A stretch of DNA of 64,000 nt from Methylomonas paludis (GTDB taxonomy: Bacteria > Pseudomonadota > Gammaproteobacteria > Methylococcales > Methylomonadaceae). The stretch is taken from the NCBI RefSeq assembly GCF_018734325.1, contig NZ_CP073754.1:1364001-1428000 (forward strand), in the 5' to 3' direction. Of this stretch, positions 44,783-53,718 are shown one piece after another. Each line of letters opens with the position of its first letter. The stretch's first letter is position 1. Under the pieces are notes generated by a model. That model searched no databases. It saw only the letters and a program-made list of their open reading frames with translations, and was not told the DNA's origin. Both the position numbers and the translations under genes were made by a program.

Positions 44783-46188
44783 TCTAAATCGGTTTGTCTG
44801 AGTTGGCGTAAGGATATGCCTTGGTATTCGCCGGTTAATGTTTTCAGAAATGCGACCAAGCTGTCGGCTTCATCTTGGTTTAAGTGCTTGTCGGCTTGTA
44901 CTTGGGCCATGATTTTGACCGCTTCGTCTAGTGAGGCGATGCTGCCGTCATGGAAGTATGGATAGGTCAGCTCCACATTGCGCAGGTTAGGCACTTTGAA
45001 TACTTGGCGGTCATTTTCCTGTTTGGTGACATTGAAGCGGCCATTATCGGCTGTAGTCAAGGCGGTTCCGCGCAATTGAAAGTAGTTTTGTTTGCGGCCC
45101 ATTTTTTCAAATGAAAGCCCGCCCAGGGTGGGGCCAAAGTGACAGGATGTGCAGTTTTCTTTAAACAGGGCGTAGCCTTGTTTTTCTTGGGCCGATAAGC
45201 TGTCGGTGCTGCCGCGCAAGTATTGGTCAAAGCGGGCGTTGCCGGTGACCAGTGATTGCTCGAAGCTGGCAATGGCCTGGGTGACGCCGGCTTTGCTTAA
45301 GCCTTGTTGTGGATACAGCTCGGCAAATGCGGTCCGATAACTGTCAACTTGGTTGAGGCTGGCGATGACATGATCCCATTCGGCACCCATTTCGCCGGGA
45401 TTGGCCACCGGGCCGGCAGCTTGTTCCACCAAATCAGCGGCGCGGCCATCCCAAAATTGGGCGAGGTTATAGCCGGCGTTATAAACACTGGGTGAATTGA
45501 TCGGCCCCACTTGACCGCCAATGCCGGTGGCGGTTTTGGCCTGATCGGTGCCGCCCTTGGCCAGACTATGACAGGATGCGCAATTGAGGGTGTTATCGCC
45601 TGACAAGCGCTTATCAAAAAATAACTGCCGGCCCAGTGCCACGGTGTTAGGGTCTAGGGTTAATTGCAATGGTAAAGGCTGAACCGGTTCACCTTTCAGG
45701 GCCGGTGCGGTATCGGCACTCCAGGCCAGTTTGCTGCGCTGCTCTGCGATCCAGGCCAGCAGGGTGGACTTTTCGGTTTCGTTGACTCTATCAGTCCAGT
45801 GCATGGACAGGTATAAAGCCGGCGGCATGGCATCATTGCGAATTGCGCCTTCCAGCCGGGCCAGCATTAGGGGGGTGAAGCCGGTTTCGCCGCTATACAT
45901 GGCTTTGCTGATCACCAGTCGCGCCGAGGCATTGGCTATGTCGTCGGCCATCAGTTGTTTGGCAATCGGCAGATCGGCATAAATCGGCAGCCGGGTCATA
46001 CCGGGCGAGTGGCAGTCTACGCATTTGTTTTGTAAGATGGTGCTGACGGCGGCAAAGTTGGCCGATGTGCCGGCTATCGGCGCAATCACGGGGTTTTTGC
46101 CGGTTAAGCCTATCAGATTGGATAGCGGCAGAAATAATGCCGCCGCGCCGAACACGGTTAATAGGATGTGAGTTTTTTTCATCGTCAT
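44779..46188 (-). CDS. Triheme cytochrome c peroxidase (YhjA-like)
   Basis: A periplasmic-facing membrane-anchored peroxidase of 469 residues. The N-terminal helix is followed by three CxxCH heme sites: Cys56 (CVDCH), Cys203 (CASCH) and Cys346 (CTSCH). The last two form the di-heme CcpA/MauG-type domain (SPSVYNAGYNLAQFWDGRA, VPNLRNVELTYPYFHDGS); the extra N-terminal heme domain is as in E. coli YhjA, a quinol-linked peroxidase. ATG 46188 is used since GGAG lies nine bases upstream. It is a likely H2O2 sink in the periplasm. Confidence 0.9.
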   Translation of the reverse strand: MTMKKTHILLTVFGAAALFLPLSNLIGLTGKNPVIAPIAGTSANFAAVSTILQNKCVDCHSPGMTRLPIYADLPIAKQLMADDIANASARLVISKAMYSGETGFTPLMLARLEGAIRNDAMPPALYLSMHWTDRVNETEKSTLLAWIAEQRSKLAWSADTAPALKGEPVQPLPLQLTLDPNTVALGRQLFFDKRLSGDNTLNCASCHSLAKGGTDQAKTATGIGGQVGPINSPSVYNAGYNLAQFWDGRAADLVEQAAGPVANPGEMGAEWDHVIASLNQVDSYRTAFAELYPQQGLSKAGVTQAIASFEQSLVTGNARFDQYLRGSTDSLSAQEKQGYALFKENCTSCHFGPTLGGLSFEKMGRKQNYFQLRGTALTTADNGRFNVTKQENDRQVFKVPNLRNVELTYPYFHDGSIASLDEAVKIMAQVQADKHLNQDEADSLVAFLKTLTGEYQGISLRQLRQTDLE

Positions 46189-46359
46189 TTTATGCAACTC
46201 CGCAGCTTGATGGTGGAGTGGGATAGCCAGTCTTTTACGAGCAGACCCGGCGCATATCTCCTGTTAATTTAGCTATCATCAGTTTATAAATACCCGCGTA
46301 ACGCGAGTCATTTCATGGCCATCAGTCGTTGATTCGGACTGTAGCGGCCATCGTTAAAT

Positions 46360-46391
46360 CCCCCCTAACCCCCTTTTTGCAAAGGGGGGAA
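46360..46391 (-). terminator. Hairpin repeat after the light/redox fusion gene
   Basis: A strong inverted repeat (CCCCCTTTTTGC / AAAGGGGGG) lies 30 bases beyond the stop of the fusion gene. The same CCCCCTAACCCCC head occurs in dispersed bacterial repeats. It probably terminates the fusion transcript before the peroxidase gene. Confidence 0.6.
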
Positions 46392-46419
46392 CTGGTTTTT
46401 AATGCATTTAACCCTGTTA

Positions 46420-49400
46420 TCAGCTGTTTAATATGGCTGCTGATTGGGGTTGGAAATTGGTCAGGGTATGTATCTTGACCGCTTGGTTTAGATCGGCAAA
46501 TTCAAATTCGCCCACGGCTTGAAAGCCCCAGGAGGTATCGGTATTGGCCAGAATGGCGGCGTCTATGGCCAATGCCTGGTGCGTGTCGCGGGCAAATGCG
46601 GCTAAATGCAAGGCTTTGTCTACGCTATCACCCAAGACGGTGTAATCCATTTTGATGGAAGAACCAATATTACCTTCGATCAGGGTACCAGCGACGATGC
46701 CAAAACCAAATTGAATGGCGCTGATATTGCCATTGGCGTGTTTGGCGACCAGGGCCTGCAAGCGTTGTCGGGCGTCTGCACAAGCCCCTATGGCGATATC
46801 GACCTGGTTGGGGGCAAAGTGGGCGATGATGCCGCTGCGCGAGTAGCGGGCCACTTGGCCGCCATAGGCTATAAAGCAGGCCGAACAGATTTCCAGATAT
46901 TCGTTGAATACTTCTATCAGTTCCGGTACCGAAAATTGTTTGGTTAGCGGTGAAAAATCACTCATGCAGCCGGATACCACGATTTTGTCCAGGTTTTTGA
47001 AGGGGGCGGTTAAGGGATTAATGCCATCGGTTAGCAATTTAAGCAAGGCCGGCTGGGTATAACGGCCAATAATGTGGTAAGACTCGGCGATATTGCCCAG
47101 CATCATCCCCACCGCTTGTAACATTAAGTCGGTGCTTTGGGTAATGGCGACGGTTTTCATGTCCCAATCAGAGAATAAACGTTCTTCGCAGCCATATTCA
47201 GCCGTCAGCACCGTCACATTGCAGTGGCGCGGATCACGGCCTATTTTTTCCAGTAACTGATCGACGAGATGGGGTTCGCCTTCCAGAATTTGAAAGAAAT
47301 AATCGCCGGCGGCGATCAATACACCGGTGATATCAATTCTGCGGTTATTAATGCTGGATAGGCGGCCGATTTCCAGGATATCGGCTTCACTGAGTATGGC
47401 ATTGACTTTGCTGATATAGGTGAGCCGTTTTAAACCCAATGGGCTGGGCTGGTCGGCATGGTAATCTTTTAAATTGCGGATGGCTTTGCTCATTAGCCAG
47501 CCGCTCTGAATCAGGGCTTTCAAGTCGGTTTGGGAGAGCTGTCTTAGTTCGCAGTCGGACAGGCAGCGTACCGTTTCTGCACGCCGGTTCAGATGTTGTG
47601 GTTGTAGTTCGCCGAAATAATCGCCTGGGCCTAATTGCCGAATCACCCGGCCATCCTGAATGACTTTGAGTTGCCCCAAATCCACCACATAGGCAAATTG
47701 GCCGACATCGCCCTGATGAAATATTTCGTCACCCGCTTTGAAATGGGATTTTTGCAGATGCTCGGATGGGGCTTGTGCCAATACCGCGATATCATTGCGG
47801 AAGGCCAGCACCAAAAACCAGTCGATTATTATTCTGAGATTGCGTTCCAGCCCCGGCACCGAGAGCAGGTTGATTAATCTGGAAATAAACCAGGCCGGTT
47901 TGCCGCTGATGATTAAGCGGCCCAGCCGGCACAGGGAATATTCCGCCATATTGTAAGGCTGGATAAACCAGCTGCTTTTTTTGAAACTGTGCGGCGCATA
48001 GCCCTGGGAATGTGCCCAGGCGTTAAAGCCGGCGGTCTGCCCTAATTCGACCAGATCGTTGGTGAAGATAAACGGGGTAACTTCTGAGCTGGAGTCAAAC
48101 TCAGTCAGCCAGATGTTCTGGAAACCATTCAGGCGCAATTGCGGGTCAACAGAAAAGGGTGCAGTTAAGGGATCGCGGCCCAGGATGGGGATGCCGGGTA
48201 GGTGTAAGGTGGTGTTAATCACCAAGCCAACGGCTTGAGACTGGCCATTGCTGAAAAACAATTGTTTTTCGGTGACGCTGTTGATGTGCTGGTCCTGATG
48301 TTCGGTGATACCGGCTTTAAGCAGGCAGCGGCTGCGTTTGTTGCCGATTAAGGTTTCAAACGCCGGCCACTGGGATTTAGGTTCGCTGTATAGATGAATT
48401 TGCCAGCCGGTCGTGCGCAGTACGGTATATGAGGATTCTGCTGCGCGCAGAATCTGGCTGACTTCAACGGCGATGCCATAGGCGGATTCTTGGTTTCCGG
48501 TGACGGCAAAGGTCAGCAGGCGGGCTTTTTCGACCGGCTCGGCGGCGAACTCGGCTTCTTCAACCAGATCCAGCACCCGCTGTCTGATCCTTAAGGCATC
48601 GGCAACTGAATCGATGGGGCAGCTGTGGGCAGTCATGCCTGGAATGTCGGAGACGCTGGATTTTGCCGTCAAGGCCAGGACTAGGCTGTCGTAGGCTAAT
48701 TCCAGGGTTTCGTTGTTTTTGCGTTTGGCGATGACGATATGATTGTTAACATCAATTGTTTCCAGATGGCCGACTACAATCTGGGTTTGCTGGACGATGC
48801 GCCGCAATGGGTTGACTACGTTGCCGGGTTGTACTGTGCCGCCAATGACTTCCGGTAAAAATGGAATAAACAGGAAATTGGCCTGGTCATGCAGCAGGGT
48901 AATATTGACGTGTGAATATTGGCCGATCAGTTTCTCGATTTTGATGGCTGCCTGTAAGGCTGCCAAACCACCGCCGACGATGACAATATTGGCTGGTTTG
49001 TCGCGCGGCTCCGGACGTTTTAAATGACCCGCCGAGTTGATCAGGCAGGACAATACCACGCCATAGAACAAGATGTGTTCGGTGGGGGTTTCGGGCAGCA
49101 ATAGGGCAAATACGGTAAAGGCCAGGATCAAAAACAGCGATAAAGGCCGCAACAGCACGCCGGCCATCATTAGAATGCCGGCGCTGACTTCTACCAGAGC
49201 CATGAACAGGGTGAACGCTTGGGGATGCAGGGAGAGGATGGGTAATTGGTAGATGCTGATGATGGCTATCGACAGATTGGGTTGCATGACCTTGAAAAAC
49301 ACGCCCAGATACAAGAGCGTGGTGCCGGTGAGGATGCGCATGATGGCCTGCGCCCGCAAACGCGGCTGGTTAGCCAGCCAGGACTGCCAGTTTAATAATA

Positions 49401-50067
49401 GCGGCAGGGTAGGCAAGGGCACATAATGGCGTCCCGCCCCTTGCATGACTAGATAGATGTTGGCGCCAATAAAGGCGCCGGCGTAAGCCAGGATGGCTGC
49501 GCCGTATAAATAGCCGCCCAGCAGGCTTAATAGAATGGCCAGTGCCGAAAAAACCCGTACATAGATGCCAAACAGGATGGTCAGGCCTAAAAATATTTCC
49601 GCCCAGCGCAGCCAATGCCATTGCGGGCTTAATTGACTGAGTTCCAGGTCGGGGGCGAGAAAGGTGGGCGAGGTGAAGGGATCTACCCCAAACCGGGGTT
49701 CCGCGCCAAAGGCGGATGATAATAAAATCCAGGCGATGCAGACGCGTAAAATTCTGGGTACGTGATCGCCGTAAGAGGCCAGGCGGGCTTGCAAGTCTGG
49801 AAATAATTCACGGGCGCCGGTAAAGCCCAGCCAGACCCAGCCGACAATGAACAGTGAAAACGCCGAAATCATGCTCAGATTTAATACCGAAAAACTGGAA
49901 AACAGCTCGGGCCTGAGTTTTGAGTTCCAGAGTTCAATCTGTTGCGGTGACAGTATCCAGCGTTCGTGGGCTAGCAGCGTGTCAGAAAACAGCAGTAAGC
50001 CAAGGATGCAAAAATGGGTTAACAGTGCCTTGCCGGCGGGCTGTATGCGGATTCCGAATATTGACAT
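46420..50067 (-). CDS. Membrane DoxX-like / NDH-2 / cNMP-binding / BLUF / pseudo-cyclase fusion protein
   Basis: A single uninterrupted frame of 1215 residues. Residues 1-345: signal-like helix and about eight membrane helices with DoxX-like stretches. Residues 358-690: FAD/NAD(P)H oxidoreductase of NDH-2 type with IVIVGGGLAALQAA at 361-374. Residues 768-860: cyclic-nucleotide-binding domain with the phosphate-cassette-like GEL...RRAET (819-832). Residues 879-972: BLUF flavin photoreceptor with Tyr884, Asn908 and Gln926 (FFQILEG). Residues 1025-1200: class III cyclase fold, closest in my memory to the Beggiatoa BLUF-cyclase bPAC. In the cyclase part the two metal Asp positions are Cys1034 and Ser1078, and the Asn/Arg pair is Asp1150/His1154, so cyclase activity is doubtful. 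It may couple quinone or NADH redox state, light and cNMP. No partner is in an operon; a triheme peroxidase follows after a hairpin. Confidence 0.88.
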   Translation of the reverse strand: MSIFGIRIQPAGKALLTHFCILGLLLFSDTLLAHERWILSPQQIELWNSKLRPELFSSFSVLNLSMISAFSLFIVGWVWLGFTGARELFPDLQARLASYGDHVPRILRVCIAWILLSSAFGAEPRFGVDPFTSPTFLAPDLELSQLSPQWHWLRWAEIFLGLTILFGIYVRVFSALAILLSLLGGYLYGAAILAYAGAFIGANIYLVMQGAGRHYVPLPTLPLLLNWQSWLANQPRLRAQAIMRILTGTTLLYLGVFFKVMQPNLSIAIISIYQLPILSLHPQAFTLFMALVEVSAGILMMAGVLLRPLSLFLILAFTVFALLLPETPTEHILFYGVVLSCLINSAGHLKRPEPRDKPANIVIVGGGLAALQAAIKIEKLIGQYSHVNITLLHDQANFLFIPFLPEVIGGTVQPGNVVNPLRRIVQQTQIVVGHLETIDVNNHIVIAKRKNNETLELAYDSLVLALTAKSSVSDIPGMTAHSCPIDSVADALRIRQRVLDLVEEAEFAAEPVEKARLLTFAVTGNQESAYGIAVEVSQILRAAESSYTVLRTTGWQIHLYSEPKSQWPAFETLIGNKRSRCLLKAGITEHQDQHINSVTEKQLFFSNGQSQAVGLVINTTLHLPGIPILGRDPLTAPFSVDPQLRLNGFQNIWLTEFDSSSEVTPFIFTNDLVELGQTAGFNAWAHSQGYAPHSFKKSSWFIQPYNMAEYSLCRLGRLIISGKPAWFISRLINLLSVPGLERNLRIIIDWFLVLAFRNDIAVLAQAPSEHLQKSHFKAGDEIFHQGDVGQFAYVVDLGQLKVIQDGRVIRQLGPGDYFGELQPQHLNRRAETVRCLSDCELRQLSQTDLKALIQSGWLMSKAIRNLKDYHADQPSPLGLKRLTYISKVNAILSEADILEIGRLSSINNRRIDITGVLIAAGDYFFQILEGEPHLVDQLLEKIGRDPRHCNVTVLTAEYGCEERLFSDWDMKTVAITQSTDLMLQAVGMMLGNIAESYHIIGRYTQPALLKLLTDGINPLTAPFKNLDKIVVSGCMSDFSPLTKQFSVPELIEVFNEYLEICSACFIAYGGQVARYSRSGIIAHFAPNQVDIAIGACADARQRLQALVAKHANGNISAIQFGFGIVAGTLIEGNIGSSIKMDYTVLGDSVDKALHLAAFARDTHQALAIDAAILANTDTSWGFQAVGEFEFADLNQAVKIHTLTNFQPQSAAILNS

Positions 50068-50574
50068 GACAAAAATTGCCTCAAAATGATTTGTATTTGC
50101 ATGTGGAATATTTGATAGGTAGTTGACGTAACTAGAATCAAAAGTGCCGTTTGTTGTTGTTATAAGTACGCAATATTGATGTTTCTGCGGTGGCGATTAA
50201 AATCCTCGCTTAGATATCATAGAACAATGAAACTGGAAATGTAAGCTTTTAGACATTATTCCACGGCAAAATGAATTGTGAGTAGGGGGTGGCTATTTAA
50301 GTAGACATAGTTGGTGTTATGGGGTGTTGGCGATTGGCAGCCTCGATTCCGCGTTGCTGCAGCTAGGCTACGGTGGTTTTTTGGGTAGTTGGGATGTAGT
50401 GGCTATTTAAGTAGCTTATGGTTGGTGTGATGGGGTGTTGGCGACTGGCATCCTCGATTCCGCGTTGCTGCATCGAGGCTACGGTGGTTTTTTTAGGGTA
50501 GTTGGGATGAAAGGGAGGGGGGCGAAGCCGGGTTGTATGCCGGCTTTAAAGCTTTCGGCCGTGTTCGGCGCGGG
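50068..50574. repeat. Intergenic region with two tandem 110-bp REP-containing repeats
   Basis: Two direct copies with a 110-bp period (near 50285 and 50395) carry GGCTATTTAAGTAG and GGTGTTGGCGA, each with a CTCGATTCC-type REP variant (50341-50371, degenerate second arm; 50452-50482). The promoter of the fusion gene should lie in the first 150 bases upstream of 50067. No gene is supported. Confidence 0.75.
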
Positions 50575-53500
50575 CTATTCCTCTCGCTTGTGCAGATAGC
50601 CATAAAATATCGGCAGCAGTAATAGGGTGAGCAGGGTTGAGGAGAGGATGCCGCCGATGACTACGGTTGCCAGTGGGCGTTGCACTTCGGCACCGGTGCC
50701 GGTGGCCAGGGCCATGGGCACAAAGCCCAGTGATGCTACCAGGGCTGTCATCAGCACTGGGCGCAGCCGGGTCAGGGCGCCGGTGTAAATGGCGTTGTCC
50801 AGGGTTTGGCCTTGTTCGCGCAGGCTGCGGATGCAGCTGATCATCACCAGGCCATTCAGTACCGCTACCCCGGACAGGGCAATAAAGCCGACGGCTGCCG
50901 GAACCGATAGCGGAATGTCGCGCCACCAGAGGGCCAGCAAACCACCGGTCAGGGCAAACGGCACGGCGCTGAACACCAGCACGCTGTCTTTGAGGTTGCC
51001 GCACACCATGAATAACAGGATAAAAACCAGCAGCAATGCCAGCGGCACGACGATTTGCAGGCGCTGGCCGGCTGATTGGAGATGTTCGAACTGGCCGCCC
51101 CAGCTGATCCAGTAGCCGGGGGGGATTTTTAACTGCTGTAGTTGTTGCTGGGCCTCTGCGACGCAGGAGCCGATGTCACGGCCCCGAATATTGGCGCTGA
51201 CTACTATCCGGCGCTTGCCGTTTTCGCGGCTGATCTGATTGGGGCCAGGTGCCAGATCGAGGCTGGCTACTTCTGCCAGCGGGATAAAGCTGGTCTGGCC
51301 GTTATTGTTTGCCGCCTCCGGCAAGGTCAGCGGCAGGCGTTTGATGGCTTCCAGATCGCTGCGCAACTGTTCCGGCAGACGTACGATGATGTCAAAGCGC
51401 CGGTCGCCCTGGAACAGGGTGCCGGCTTTGGCACCGCCCAGGGCGATGGCCACGGTTTCCTGTACGTCAGCGATATTCAGGCCATAGCGGGCGATTTTGG
51501 CGCGGTTGATATTGATGGTCAATACCGGCAGGCCGCTGGTCTGTTCTATTTTTAGTTCGGACAGACCGGGGATTTTTTCTAAAATTTCCAGAATGCCGGC
51601 GGCGGTGTGCTGCAGGATGGCGGTATCATCGCCGAATACTTTGACGGCGATATCGCTGCGCACCCCGGAAATCAGTTCATTAAAGCGTAACTGGATCGGT
51701 TGGGAGAATTCATAAATATTGCCGGGCTGTTGTTGCGCGGCTTGCTGGATTTCGGCCAGTAATTGGCTTCTGGGTTTGCTGGGGTCGGGCCATTGTTCCT
51801 GGGGTTTGAGCATGATATAGCCATCGGAAATATTGGGCGGCATGGGGTCTGAGGCTATTTCGGCGGTGCCGGTGCGGGCAAACAGTCGTTGTATTTCCGG
51901 AAACTGTCGGGTTAAGGCGGTTTCCAGTTGTTGCTGCATGGCGACTGATTGGGTCAGACTGGTGCCGGGGATACGTAGAGCCTGGATGGCAAAGTCACCT
52001 TCATTGAGACTGGGCACAAATTCACTGCCCAAGCGCGTCACCAGCAGCCCGGACAATAGCATGACGATGAGCGCTGCATAGAGTACGGTGGCTTGATGCC
52101 GCATGACTTGTTGCAGCAGTGGGGTGTACAGGCGTTTGGCGCTGCGCATGATCAGGGTTTCGGTTTCGCTGATGTTGCCGCTCATGCCCAGTGCCAGTGC
52201 GGCGGGAATAAAGGTCACGGAAAGCAGCATTGCGCCCAGTAAGGTAATCAAAACAGTTAGCGCCATTGGCTGAAACATTTTGCCTTCCACGCCGTCCAGG
52301 GCAAAAATCGGCAAGTAAACCACCATGATGATTAATTGACCGAACAGCAGGGCGCGTCTGGCTTCGGCAGCGGCGCTAAATATTTCATGATAGCGCTCGG
52401 TTTTGCTTAATTGCCGGCCCAGCCGGGTTTGGGCGTGAGCCAAACGCCGGACGCTGGTTTCTACAATCACTACGGCACCGTCGATAATCACGCCAAAGTC
52501 CAGCGCTCCCAGGCTCATCAGATTGGCGCTGACATCGGCAGCGACCATGCCGCTAAAGGTAAACAGCATGGCCAGCGGGATGATCAGGGCGGTAATCAGG
52601 GCAGCACGCAAATTACCCAGAAATATAAATAGTATCAGGATCACCAGCATGGCCCCGGCACTCAGATTGTGGCGCACGGTGCTGATGGCTTTATCAACCA
52701 GTACGGTGCGGTCGTAAACGCTGACGGCCTGGATGCCGGGCGGCAGGCTGCGGTTGATTTCCTGCATTTTGGCGGCCACGGCCTGAGCTACGCTGCGGCT
52801 GTTTTGGCCGATCAGCATGAACACGGTGCCTAATACCACTTCATGGCCATTTTCAGTGGCGGCGCCGGTGCGTAATTCCCGGCCTATTTCCACGCTGCCG
52901 ATGTCGCGTATCCGCACCGGCAGGCCCTGGACGTTGGTGAGGATAATCTGGCCGATATCGTTGAGTGTTTCTACTTGGCCGGGTACCCGAATCAAATATT
53001 GTTCACCGCGTTTTTCGATATAACCGGCGCTGACATTATTGTTATTGCGGGCCAGTGCGGTGAGGATATCGGTCAGGCTCAGGCCGTAGGCGGCGAGTTT
53101 TTCCGGCAGCGGAGCTATCTGGTATTGCTTGGTGTAACCGCCCAGGCTGTTGATGTCGGTGACGCCGGGTACATTACGCAATTGCGGTTTGATGATCCAG
53201 TCCTGGATTTCGCGTAAATCGGCTGCGCTGTAGGGCGTGCCATCGGGCTTTTTGGCCTGATCCTGGGCCTGGACTATCCATAAGTAGATTTCCCCCAGTC
53301 CGGTGGATATCGGTCCCAGAATCGGGGTGATGCCGCTGGGCAGTTTGTCTTTGGCTTCCTGCAGGCGCTGGTTGACCAGTTGCCGGGCAAAGTATATATC
53401 GGTACCGTCGGCAAAGATGGCGGTGACCTGGGATAAACCGTAGCGCGACAGGGAGCGGGTTTGTTGCAGATGCGGCAGGCCGGCCAGCGTGGTTTCAAGG

Positions 53501-53703
53501 GGATAGCTGATGCGCTGTTCGGTTTCCAGCGGGGCGTAACCCGGTGCGGCGGTATTGATCTGCACCTGGACATTGGTGATATCCGGTACGGCGTCGATGG
53601 GTAATATCCGGTAATTGATCAGGCCCAGCACTGCCATGGCTGTGACTGCCAGTAATACCAGCCAGCGTTGGCGGATGGCCAGTTGAATAATTTGGCTAAA
53701 CAT
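50575..53703 (-). CDS. czcA: Heavy-metal efflux RND pump CzcA (HME1 type)
   Basis: An inner-membrane RND pump of 1042 residues. The motif GALDFGVIIDGAVVIVE matches the DFGxxxDGA signature used to assign the Co2+/Zn2+/Cd2+/Ni2+ branch rather than the Cu+/Ag+ branch. Other typical parts are VPDITNVQVQINT near the N terminus and the long periplasmic loops. The 3' end is followed by the REP-rich region; czcB is 15 bases upstream. No outer-membrane CzcC gene is present in the window. Confidence 0.93.
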   Translation of the reverse strand: MFSQIIQLAIRQRWLVLLAVTAMAVLGLINYRILPIDAVPDITNVQVQINTAAPGYAPLETEQRISYPLETTLAGLPHLQQTRSLSRYGLSQVTAIFADGTDIYFARQLVNQRLQEAKDKLPSGITPILGPISTGLGEIYLWIVQAQDQAKKPDGTPYSAADLREIQDWIIKPQLRNVPGVTDINSLGGYTKQYQIAPLPEKLAAYGLSLTDILTALARNNNNVSAGYIEKRGEQYLIRVPGQVETLNDIGQIILTNVQGLPVRIRDIGSVEIGRELRTGAATENGHEVVLGTVFMLIGQNSRSVAQAVAAKMQEINRSLPPGIQAVSVYDRTVLVDKAISTVRHNLSAGAMLVILILFIFLGNLRAALITALIIPLAMLFTFSGMVAADVSANLMSLGALDFGVIIDGAVVIVETSVRRLAHAQTRLGRQLSKTERYHEIFSAAAEARRALLFGQLIIMVVYLPIFALDGVEGKMFQPMALTVLITLLGAMLLSVTFIPAALALGMSGNISETETLIMRSAKRLYTPLLQQVMRHQATVLYAALIVMLLSGLLVTRLGSEFVPSLNEGDFAIQALRIPGTSLTQSVAMQQQLETALTRQFPEIQRLFARTGTAEIASDPMPPNISDGYIMLKPQEQWPDPSKPRSQLLAEIQQAAQQQPGNIYEFSQPIQLRFNELISGVRSDIAVKVFGDDTAILQHTAAGILEILEKIPGLSELKIEQTSGLPVLTININRAKIARYGLNIADVQETVAIALGGAKAGTLFQGDRRFDIIVRLPEQLRSDLEAIKRLPLTLPEAANNNGQTSFIPLAEVASLDLAPGPNQISRENGKRRIVVSANIRGRDIGSCVAEAQQQLQQLKIPPGYWISWGGQFEHLQSAGQRLQIVVPLALLLVFILLFMVCGNLKDSVLVFSAVPFALTGGLLALWWRDIPLSVPAAVGFIALSGVAVLNGLVMISCIRSLREQGQTLDNAIYTGALTRLRPVLMTALVASLGFVPMALATGTGAEVQRPLATVVIGGILSSTLLTLLLLPIFYGYLHKREE

Positions 53704-53718
53704 CGGGGCTGCTCCGGG

